Source of the DNA: Chloroflexota bacterium
Lineage (GTDB): Bacteria > Chloroflexota > Dehalococcoidia > Tepidiformales > Tepidiformaceae
DNA: 5,182 nucleotides
Direction: 5' to 3'
Assembly (NCBI GenBank): GCA_025350285.1
Contig: JANXYE010000280.1
Coordinates: 1-5,182 of the forward strand
The notes below the pieces were generated by a model. It ran no database searches and was not told the origin of the DNA. It worked only from the letters and a program-made list of their open reading frames with translations. Below are positions 1 to 5,005 of the stretch, piece by piece. Positions within the stretch are counted from its first letter, which is position 1. Every line of letters begins with the position of its first letter. A program made the translations under genes and the position numbers.

Positions 1-130
1 CCTACGCTGGCGGCACTTACAGAATTTCTGAGCCACTGAACCAACGAGCGCAGCGAGGTTCGAAGAGAGCGCGCAGAGATGGTCGAAAGCCTCTCGGTGT
101 CCTCTTAGCCGTCCTCGGTGCGCTCGGTGG
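1..130. other. Non-coding stretch with imperfect short repeats at left edge
   Basis: No convincing gene is visible here. A plus-strand frame open from the left edge ends in TGA at 37-39 (12 codons, ...EFLSH). It could be the tail of a gene entering from outside, but it is too short to judge. The rest holds an imperfect tandem repeat: a 19-nt unit at 46-64 starting GAGCGCAGCGAGG and ending TTCGAA, and a 21-nt variant at 67-87 starting GAGCGCGCAG and ending GTCGAA. Three copies of CTCGGTG follow at 93-99, 114-120 and 123-129. The stretch lies directly downstream of the minus-strand YceI gene. Confidence 0.4.
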
Positions 131-622
131 TCACGACTTGATAAGTTCGAGGTCAATCGTGAGGTGAACGGTCTCCGAGACGACTGGGCCGAAGTCCTTG
201 GTGATGCCGAAATCGCGGCGGTCGATCTTGCCGGTGGCCGTGAGTCCCGCGCGGGTCTTGCCCCACGGGTCCTGGATGGGGCCGGCCATCTCGGCTGCGA
301 GCTGAACTTCCTTCGTGTTGCCGCGAATTGTGAGGTCGCCGACGACCGAATCGCGCGTCAGCCGCTTCGTGGTGAACGTGATCGTCGAGTGATTCTCGGC
401 GTCCAGGAAATCGGCGCCCTTGAGGTGCTGGCCGATGACCTCCATGGAGGACTGGATGCTGGCGACATCGACCGTGACCGAAGCCTTCGAACGGGTGATG
501 TCGGATTCGTCGATCTCGGATTCGACCGTGAACGTCTTGAACTCGCCGCGCACGAGTGAGAGTCCAAGGTGTTTGACGCCAAAGGCGATGTGGCTATGTA
601 CGGGATCAGCGGACCAGGGCAT
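131..622 (-). CDS. YceI-family lipocalin-like protein (cytoplasmic form)
   Basis: The 163-residue product matches the YceI family along its full length, and YceI domains are usually about 160-170 residues. Family landmarks appear in order: the N-terminal strand DPVHSHIAFGVKHL (residues 6-19), HLKGADFLDAENHSTITF (67-84), the DLTIRGNTKEV turn (96-106), RAGLTATGKIDRRDFGI (124-140) and the final strand ETVHLTIDLELIK (150-162). YceI proteins form a lipocalin-like beta barrel, and characterised members bind isoprenoid or other amphiphilic lipids. E. coli YceI is periplasmic and induced by base and osmotic stress. This protein begins directly at the domain, with no signal peptide, so a cytoplasmic location is inferred. 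A GGAG on the minus strand (634-631) lies 8 nt before the ATG at 622 and supports this start. It is divergent from the HxlR regulator gene, a plausible controller. The ligand cannot be read from the sequence. Confidence 0.93.
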   Translation of the reverse strand: MPWSADPVHSHIAFGVKHLGLSLVRGEFKTFTVESEIDESDITRSKASVTVDVASIQSSMEVIGQHLKGADFLDAENHSTITFTTKRLTRDSVVGDLTIRGNTKEVQLAAEMAGPIQDPWGKTRAGLTATGKIDRRDFGITKDFGPVVSETVHLTIDLELIKS

Positions 623-693
623 GTGGGAGGCTCCATGTGTATAGGTGGGCGGATGGATGTCGGGCGGCCGGCGCGCTCAACCTGAGTGGCCGG

Positions 694-707
694 GCCAGGC
701 GCCTGGC
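694..707. promoter_or_regulatory. Perfect 14-bp palindrome in yceI/hxlR intergenic region
   Basis: GCCAGGCGCCTGGC is self-complementary over all 14 bp and sits between the divergent YceI and HxlR genes. HxlR-family proteins bind DNA as dimers at palindromes, so this is a candidate operator. In such GC-rich DNA a chance palindrome is also possible. It is about 110 bp from the HxlR start and about 70 bp from the YceI start. Confidence 0.3.
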
Positions 708-730
708 AAGAATGACTCTAGCGCCTCTCG

Positions 731-769
731 ATGGTGAGAGCAATCTTTCGTAGCCAACACACTCACCAT
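731..769. promoter_or_regulatory. 8-bp inverted repeat, candidate operator
   Basis: ATGGTGAG at 731-738 is matched by its exact reverse complement CTCACCAT at 762-769. The arms start 31 bp apart, close to three helical turns, which would place both on the same face of the DNA. A second, shorter inverted repeat, CTCTC (725-729) with GAGAG (736-740), overlaps the left arm. The element lies just upstream of the putative promoter of the HxlR gene and could serve autoregulation or control of yceI. No binding-site consensus is claimed. Confidence 0.35.
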
Positions 770-783
770 ACTTAACCAACCTT

Positions 784-813
784 CTGTCGAAGCATGCGCG
801 CTTCCTGTATAGT
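784..813 (+). promoter_or_regulatory. Putative promoter of the HxlR-tesB unit (leaderless type)
   Basis: A good -10 hexamer, TATAGT at 808-813, preceded by TG at 806-807, lies 6 nt before the ATG at 820. That spacing puts the expected transcription start at or next to the start codon, the arrangement seen in leaderless genes. The -35 region is poor: the best candidate, CTGTCG at 784-789, matches TTGACA at three positions with an 18-nt spacer. The purine-rich GGAGG at 814-818 is only 1 nt from the ATG, too close for a normal ribosome binding site, which also favours leaderless initiation. Confidence 0.5.
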
Positions 814-819
814 GGAGGC

Positions 820-1209
820 ATGGAGAGCCACCGCGCAGCCGGAGCCCCGGCGCTTTCACGATTCTGTCCGGCGTTTCAGGCGACCGCGGAACTCATCGGG
901 CGGCGCTGGACGGCGGCCATCATCCGCAACTTGCTCGCCGGTTCGGTGCGCTTCAGCGACATCCTCGCCCAGGTGCCCGGGCTTTCGGATAGGCTCCTGA
1001 CCGAGCGCCTGCGCGAACTCGAGAGCGAAGGGATCGTCCTCCGCACGGTCATCCCGGAGTCGCCCGTGCGCGTCGAATACAGCCTCACGCAGAAGGGCCA
1101 CGAACTGCGGCATATTGTTGAAGCGCTGGATACCTGGGCGGACCGCTGGGCGGCGCATGTGGCCCCGGCGAGTTCGACCTGCATCGCCGCCGTGGCCCTC
1201 GCCGAGTGA
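820..1209 (+). CDS. HxlR-family winged-helix transcriptional regulator
   Basis: The 129-residue product has the length and layout of HxlR/MarR-like regulators. The family hallmark is the N-terminal segment C16-P17 followed by ELIGRRWTAAIIRNLL (residues 24-39), corresponding to the CP...LIGGKWTLLIL pattern. The recognition-helix region SDRLLTERLRELESEGIV (56-73) and the wing strand VEYSLTQKGHEL (85-96) follow. These proteins act as dimers. In Bacillus subtilis YodB and HypR the equivalent N-terminal Cys senses electrophiles or oxidants by thiol modification or disulfide formation. Cys16 here occupies that position, and there is one further Cys at 121 near the C-terminus. A redox-sensing role is therefore plausible but unproven. 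The gene overlaps the downstream thioesterase by 4 bp and is divergent from yceI, the two likeliest targets besides itself. ATG 820 is chosen because it gives the complete family N-terminus and fits the -10 box at 808-813. Confidence 0.93.
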   Translation: MESHRAAGAPALSRFCPAFQATAELIGRRWTAAIIRNLLAGSVRFSDILAQVPGLSDRLLTERLRELESEGIVLRTVIPESPVRVEYSLTQKGHELRHIVEALDTWADRWAAHVAPASSTCIAAVALAE

Positions 1210-2039
1210 CGGACGCGCCTCACGATCCCCTCGACCGTCTGCTGCGGCGGCTCGACCTGCAACAGCTCGACCGCGATCTCTTCCTCGGCGACCCCGGACG
1301 TGGCCCGGCGCGGCTCTTCGGCGGATTCGTCGCCGCCCAATCGCTTGTGGCCGCCGCGCGGACGGTCGAACAGGGCGAGGTGCATTCGCTGCATAGCTAC
1401 TTTCTGCGGCCCGGCCAACATGGCGTGCCCATCCAGTACGTGGTGCACCGCATCCGCGACGGCCGTTCGTTCACGACGCGGCGGGTGGTCGCCCACCAAC
1501 AGGGCGAGGCCATCTTCAGCCTCGAAGCGAGTTACGTGGCGGCGGAAGACGGCATCAGCCATCAGGACCCGATGCCGGAGGTGCCCGGTCCGGAAGGGCT
1601 GCCCGACTGGGAGGTGATCCGCACGGACGCGCCACCGCTCCGCAGGCCCGGCCCGATAGAGATCCGGGCGTGCAACCCGGAGGCGATGCTGAGCGCGGAG
1701 AAACAGGCGCCGTTCCGGCAGGTGTGGGTGCGGCCGCGCGGCGAACTACCGGCCGATCCGATCATCCACGCGGCGCTCATCACCTTCGCCAGCGACCGGG
1801 GGATGCTGAGCACGGTGGAGCGCAGCCACGGCATCGCCCGCAACCGGACCGCTTCGGCGAGCCTCGACCACGCGATCTGGTTCCACCGGCCGCCTCGTTG
1901 GAGCGGCTGGATGCTCTACACAACGGCCAGCCACGCGGCGCATAACGCGAGGGCGCTCATCTTCGGGACCATGTACGCGCAGGACGGGACGCTCATGGCC
2001 TCGGTCGCCCAAGAGGGGCTTGTGCGGGCGCTTCGATAA
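1206..2039 (+). CDS. tesB: Acyl-CoA thioesterase II (TesB-like, double hotdog)
   Basis: The 277-residue product is close to the length of E. coli TesB (286) and contains both hotdog halves. TesB-type enzymes hydrolyse acyl-CoA to free fatty acid and CoA in the cytoplasm. The N-terminal half shows LFGGFVAAQSLVAA (37-50), HSLHSYFLRPG (60-70) and DGRSFTTRRVVAHQQG (85-100). The C-terminal half shows FASDRGML (194-201), SLDHAIWFHRP (219-229) and the closing QDGTLMASVAQEGLVR (259-274). By motif alignment the E. coli triad Asp204/Thr228/Gln278 corresponds to D197, S219 and Q269. Ser replaces Thr, a conservative change that keeps the hydroxyl. Translation starts at GTG 1206, whose GTGA overlaps the regulator's TGA, so the two genes are translationally coupled; no separate Shine-Dalgarno is evident. 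It could supply free fatty acids, recycle CoA during beta-oxidation or clear unusual acyl-CoAs. Chain-length preference cannot be read. Confidence 0.94.
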   Translation: MTDAPHDPLDRLLRRLDLQQLDRDLFLGDPGRGPARLFGGFVAAQSLVAAARTVEQGEVHSLHSYFLRPGQHGVPIQYVVHRIRDGRSFTTRRVVAHQQGEAIFSLEASYVAAEDGISHQDPMPEVPGPEGLPDWEVIRTDAPPLRRPGPIEIRACNPEAMLSAEKQAPFRQVWVRPRGELPADPIIHAALITFASDRGMLSTVERSHGIARNRTASASLDHAIWFHRPPRWSGWMLYTTASHAAHNARALIFGTMYAQDGTLMASVAQEGLVRALR

Positions 2040-2092
2040 ACGAGCGGCGAGACGAGAGACGCTGCGCGATGGACGAGACCGGCGCCTTCGGC

Positions 2093-2878
2093 TCAGGAGG
2101 CGTGGCGCTGGCTGTCTCTCGGATCCTGGGCGAGCCGGGCGCGGCGGGCGGAGGCACGCTGGCCGGCCCAGCGGTCGATCATCCGGTCGGGTACTTCCTT
2201 AACGGGGCCATCCGCTATCCACCTCGTGCCGCGCGTGGTCGTGTAGCCGTACCCTTCGGGGCGGTCGTGCCATTCGATGATGCTCGTTTGTATGGCCACG
2301 GGCCGGGCTTCGAGGAGGGGGCCACAATCGATCACGCGCATCTCCTTGCGCACACGTTCGAAGAAGTATTCGGCCCCTTCGCGCTCAGACCCGGTAAGCA
2401 GCACCCCGAAGACGTTGTTGTCCAGGCGGTAGAGCTGGTCCTCGGCACGGATGAGCGCATCAAGCTCAGCGGCCACGCCGATAGCCACCGCCGCCGGGAT
2501 CGGTCCCGGCAGTTCGCGGTCCTCGATCGTGAGGACGGCGAGTGCGAACCGTTCGCCGCGGCGCTGGTAGCGCGCGAGCTGCCGATCCCACTCCGCGCGC
2601 AGCGTCTCGGCTGTTCCAAGGCCAGTCTCGGGGTCGCGGAAGCCGCCGGCGGAGACGATTTCGTCCAGTTCCGCGGCCTGCCGATCAACCGTCGAACGCA
2701 GGCGCCGGAGGCGAAGGTGGCTCATCCAGAAGGAAATCGCTCCCCCCGTGACGGCCGCGGCGGCCCCACCGATCGGTTCGAAAAAAACGCCGGCGAGCCC
2801 CAGCCCCGCCCCCAGCGCAAGGGGCGTAGCGGGCTGGCGGAGCAACCGCGCGGTGAATCCTGATTCGAAACGGCCCAT
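2093..2878 (-). CDS. Membrane protein with degenerate GGDEF domain retaining an RxxD I-site (putative c-di-GMP receptor)
   Basis: The 261-residue product has two closely spaced hydrophobic segments (about 19-33 and 36-55), a charged helix (55-75) and a GGDEF-like domain from about 79 to 205. The fold is recognisable from DPETGLGTAETLRAEWDRQL (82-101, cf. D.LTGL.NR..F), FALAVLTIED (111-120) and RLDNNVFGVLL (151-161), which aligns gap-free with R.GGDEF..LL of its neighbour. The signature is DNNVF, the metal-binding Asp strand reads LTIE instead of LDID, and the IND and GH..GD motifs are missing, so diguanylate cyclase activity is not expected. R144-A-E-D147 sits exactly where the RxxD inhibitory site lies in PleD (9 and 6 residues before the signature). 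Degenerate GGDEF receptors such as PelD, PopA and CdgG bind c-di-GMP at this site; the same role is inferred here. An in-frame ATG at 2965 would add 29 residues. ATG 2878 is preferred because AGGGAAGGA (2889-2881, minus strand) precedes it and hydrophobic segments follow. Confidence 0.82.
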   Translation of the reverse strand: MGRFESGFTARLLRQPATPLALGAGLGLAGVFFEPIGGAAAAVTGGAISFWMSHLRLRRLRSTVDRQAAELDEIVSAGGFRDPETGLGTAETLRAEWDRQLARYQRRGERFALAVLTIEDRELPGPIPAAVAIGVAAELDALIRAEDQLYRLDNNVFGVLLTGSEREGAEYFFERVRKEMRVIDCGPLLEARPVAIQTSIIEWHDRPEGYGYTTTRGTRWIADGPVKEVPDRMIDRWAGQRASARRARLAQDPRDSQRHAS

Positions 2879-2880
2879 GG

Positions 2881-2889
2881 TCCTTCCCT
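2881..2889 (-). promoter_or_regulatory. Ribosome binding site deciding the start of the degenerate GGDEF gene
   Basis: Read on the minus strand, AGGGAAGGA lies just before the ATG at 2878, with AGGGA spaced 6 nt from it. The upstream alternative start at 2965 lies within a strong hairpin, which argues for the shorter protein. Confidence 0.6.
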
Positions 2890-2931
2890 GAGATAGTCGG
2901 CAGCCAAAGCGGCGAGCATCAGCCGCGAGAG

Positions 2932-2962
2932 GCCCGGCGGCCGGGCACGCGGGAGACCCGCG
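2932..2962. repeat. Two back-to-back 6-bp-stem hairpins in the divergent control region
   Basis: GCCCGG-cgg-CCGGGC (2932-2946) and CGCGGG-aga-CCCGCG (2948-2962) are perfect inverted repeats, each with a 3-nt loop, separated by a single base. They lie between the starts of two divergent cyclic-di-GMP genes, so they are not in a normal terminator position, and no T-run follows on either strand. They could be a regulator binding site or structured leader RNA of the minus-strand gene. Confidence 0.5.
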
Positions 2963-3009
2963 CACTGTCCCGGCGTGAACTCCCCGTCGAAATTACATGC
3001 GGAGGACTG

Positions 3010-3022
3010 CCCGCAAGCCGGG
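3010..3022 (+). repeat. Small leader hairpin upstream of the GGDEF-EAL gene
   Basis: CCCG (3010-3013) and CGGG (3019-3022) pair around a CAAGC loop. If translation starts at 3042, this lies 19 nt before the start codon in the leader. The stem is only 4 bp, so its significance is doubtful. Confidence 0.2.
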
Positions 3023-3041
3023 TATCCCATCTGGGACGTGC

Positions 3042-4730
3042 ATGCCAAACCGCACCCGCTCGTTTCGCCCCAGCCTCGCGGCCGTGCTCTATGGCCTCGC
3101 CGCGCTTTCTACCGCGGCGGCGGTCGGTTTCGCGCTGCTGGCGAGTTCGTCGGCGGAAACAGCGGCGGGCCCGGCGATCGCTACGGCCCTCTGCGCGTCG
3201 GCTTTCGTATTCGCGAGCGTGCGGGTGGTCGGACGGAGGGTGGCACGCGGTTCACAGTCACTGCGGCTGGCCCTGGATGCGTTCGCGACGGGAGACATGG
3301 GCGCGCGGGCGGACGCGCGCTCAGGCGTGCGCGAAATCGACGCGCTCGCCGAAAGCTTCAACAGCATGGCTGGGCGGGTCGCCCAATCGACCAGGCGCCT
3401 GGCCCACGAAGCGTTCCACGACACGCTCACCGGGCTGCCCAACCGCGCCTACTTCATGTCCCGCTTCCGGGCCGCGCTCGCCGAATCGCCGATCAAGGGT
3501 GGCTGCGTAGCGGTCCTTTGCCTCGACCTCGATCGCTTCAAGGTCATCAACGATACGCTCGGCCACGCCGTCGGCGACGAGTTGCTTTCGGTGCTCGCGA
3601 TACGTCTCGCGTCGATCGTCGGGCCGGAGCGAATCGTCGCGCGGCTGGGAGGCGACGAATTTACCGTGCTCATGGACCAGACAGGCGAAGGCGAGGTAGC
3701 GGCCACGGCCCAGCGCATCGTCGAGGCCCTTCGACGCTCGTTCAATGTGGCCGGACACGAACTGTTCGTGACGGTGAGCGTCGGTGTCGCGATGAGCCAG
3801 CGCGGCGTCAGCAGCTCGGCCAACGATCTCCTGCGCAAGGCGGACATTGCGCTCTACCGGGCGAAGGGCGACGGGGCCTCACGGTTTGTCGTCTTCCGGC
3901 CGGAACTGGACGCCCACTCGCCGGATAGCCTGGAGCTGGAGTCCGGGCTGCGCCGCGCGATCGACCGCGGGGAGCTTGTGCTGCACTACCAGCCCGAAAT
4001 CGAGCTCGCGACCGGCGACATGATCGGCATGGAGGCCCTCGTCCGCTGGCAGCACGGGCAGCGCGGGCTGATCTCGCCGGCGCAGTTCATCCCGATGGCC
4101 GAAGAGACCGGCGAGATCGTCCGCATCGGCCAGTGGGTGCTCGATGAGGCCTGCCGCCAGACGGCCGAACTCCTGCGCCGTTTCCCGGACATGCCCCTCT
4201 GCGTGGCGGTCAACGTCTCGGCCCGGGAGTTTCGCCAGCCAGACATCGTGCGGCGGGTGGCGAGCGTCCTGGCGATCACCGGGCTTCCGCCGCATCTTCT
4301 GGAGCTGGAGATCACGGAAAGCGCCGTCATCGACGACCTCAACGGGGCGATCGACACGCTCAACCGCCTGCGGGATCTCGGCGTGCGGCTCGCGATCGAT
4401 GACTTCGGCACCGGGTATAGCTCGCTCAGCTACCTCCACCGCATGCCCCTGACCACGCTCAAAATCGACCGGTCGTTCATCAAGGATGTCGGCACCGATC
4501 GCACCCCGTCGGCCGTCGCCCGGGCGATCGTGGATGTCGCGGACGCGCTCGGGATCGAAGTCGTGGCTGAGGGGATCGAGACGAAAGAGCAGCTCAACTA
4601 CCTGCGCATGCTGCGGTGCAAGCGCGGCCAGGGGTTTCTGTTTTCGAAGCCGTTGGACCTGGATTCGTTCACGCGGCTGATCGAACACCGGGCCTCGCGG
4701 CGGCCGGGGGCTGGGGCGACGGCGGCGTAG
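3042..4730 (+). CDS. Membrane-bound HAMP-GGDEF-EAL cyclic-di-GMP turnover protein
   Basis: The 562-residue product starts with two membrane helices (about 12-36 and 42-62) joined by a very short loop, then a HAMP-like linker (63-117), a GGDEF domain (about 120-285) and an EAL domain (about 295-550). The GGDEF domain keeps DTLTGLPNR (127-135), LDLDRFKVIND (161-171) and an intact GGDEF (203-207), so it can plausibly make c-di-GMP from two GTP. The I-site position reads GPER (194-197) rather than RxxD, so product inhibition there is lost. The EAL domain keeps EALVRW (331-336), N391 (VNVSA), E423 (ELEIT), the D453-D454 FGTGYSSL loop, K474 (LKIDRSFI), E510 (AEGIE) and Q530 (GQGF), the full phosphodiesterase set. 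Many such hybrids are mainly phosphodiesterases with a GTP-sensing GGDEF domain; the net activity cannot be read. ATG 3042 (after GGGA at 3033-3036) is preferred over in-frame ATG 2997, whose extra 15 codons are less GC3-biased and lack a ribosome binding site. It is divergent from the degenerate GGDEF gene. Confidence 0.95.
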   Translation: MPNRTRSFRPSLAAVLYGLAALSTAAAVGFALLASSSAETAAGPAIATALCASAFVFASVRVVGRRVARGSQSLRLALDAFATGDMGARADARSGVREIDALAESFNSMAGRVAQSTRRLAHEAFHDTLTGLPNRAYFMSRFRAALAESPIKGGCVAVLCLDLDRFKVINDTLGHAVGDELLSVLAIRLASIVGPERIVARLGGDEFTVLMDQTGEGEVAATAQRIVEALRRSFNVAGHELFVTVSVGVAMSQRGVSSSANDLLRKADIALYRAKGDGASRFVVFRPELDAHSPDSLELESGLRRAIDRGELVLHYQPEIELATGDMIGMEALVRWQHGQRGLISPAQFIPMAEETGEIVRIGQWVLDEACRQTAELLRRFPDMPLCVAVNVSAREFRQPDIVRRVASVLAITGLPPHLLELEITESAVIDDLNGAIDTLNRLRDLGVRLAIDDFGTGYSSLSYLHRMPLTTLKIDRSFIKDVGTDRTPSAVARAIVDVADALGIEVVAEGIETKEQLNYLRMLRCKRGQGFLFSKPLDLDSFTRLIEHRASRRPGAGATAA

Positions 4731-5005
4731 GGGCGGGCTGCCGGCGTGGGTGCGGCGCTCTCTGGGATCGAGCTGCGTGGGCGGGCCGCTCCCGTGAGGT
4801 TCCGCGGTACTGACCGAGTGTGGCGCGCTGGGCCTCCGGGGGGGCGATGAGCGGGGCGCTCTCGCTTGGAGCTGGCACGGCGATAGCGCGGACAGAGCCG
4901 CCCGGCTCCTGCCTGGGGCAAAAGGGAGGGGCTGACGCTCAGACCCCACGGAGGGGGCCTGGCTCCTGCGTTGCGGCGGATGCGGCGCAAGTTCCGGCGC
5001 CCGGG
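4731..5005. other. Non-coding convergent intergenic region
   Basis: This 275-bp GC-rich gap separates the converging GGDEF-EAL and acyl-CoA dehydrogenase genes. Open frames cross it on both strands but show no recognisable protein. It contains the hairpin at 4929-4948 and a 9-nt direct repeat, GGCTCCTGC, at 4904-4912 and 4962-4970, which flanks that hairpin almost symmetrically. Confidence 0.6.
4921..4948 (-). terminator. Terminator-like hairpin for the acyl-CoA dehydrogenase gene
   Basis: On the minus strand, GGGG and TCTGA (4948-4940) pair with TCAG and CCCC (4936-4929) around a 3-nt loop with one bulged base. The sequence then runs TCCCTTTT (4928-4921). The stem is strong, but the T-run is short, so it is a weak intrinsic terminator at best. 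It lies about 60 nt past the stop codon at 5006. The hairpin could also stop rightward transcripts of the GGDEF-EAL gene, although no T-run follows on that side. Confidence 0.45.

Noticed and set aside
46..90. tRNA-like GGTTCGAA segment
   Set aside because: It resembles a T-loop, but no acceptor, anticodon or D arms can be folded around it.
638..643. TATACA on the minus strand as -10 of yceI
   Set aside because: It would start transcription within the GGAG ribosome binding site, and no -35 box is found at the proper distance; not strong enough to list.
876..1562. Minus-strand open frame (228 codons) across the HxlR and tesB genes
   Set aside because: It spans two well-supported plus-strand genes and has no protein features of its own.
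2069..2863. Long plus-strand open frame (264 codons) opposite the degenerate GGDEF gene
   Set aside because: It has no recognisable domain and is rich in Gly, Ala and Arg, as expected from the antisense of a high-GC gene. The minus-strand frame has clear GGDEF homology and a good ribosome binding site.
2976..2998. Promoter for the GGDEF-EAL gene (TGAAC with TTACAT)
   Set aside because: The spacing between the boxes is only about 12 nt and the matches are poor.
2940..3040. Possible riboswitch (c-di-GMP GEMM-like or cobalamin-like) in the GGDEF-EAL leader
   Set aside because: GCAAGCC and GGGAGACCCGC recall pieces of those motifs, but the conserved cores are absent in order and spacing. Only short hairpins can be supported.
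3879..4949. Long minus-strand open frame (356 codons) opposite the EAL domain
   Set aside because: It is an antisense shadow of a strongly conserved EAL-coding region; the product is low-complexity Arg/Pro/Asp-rich and resembles no family.
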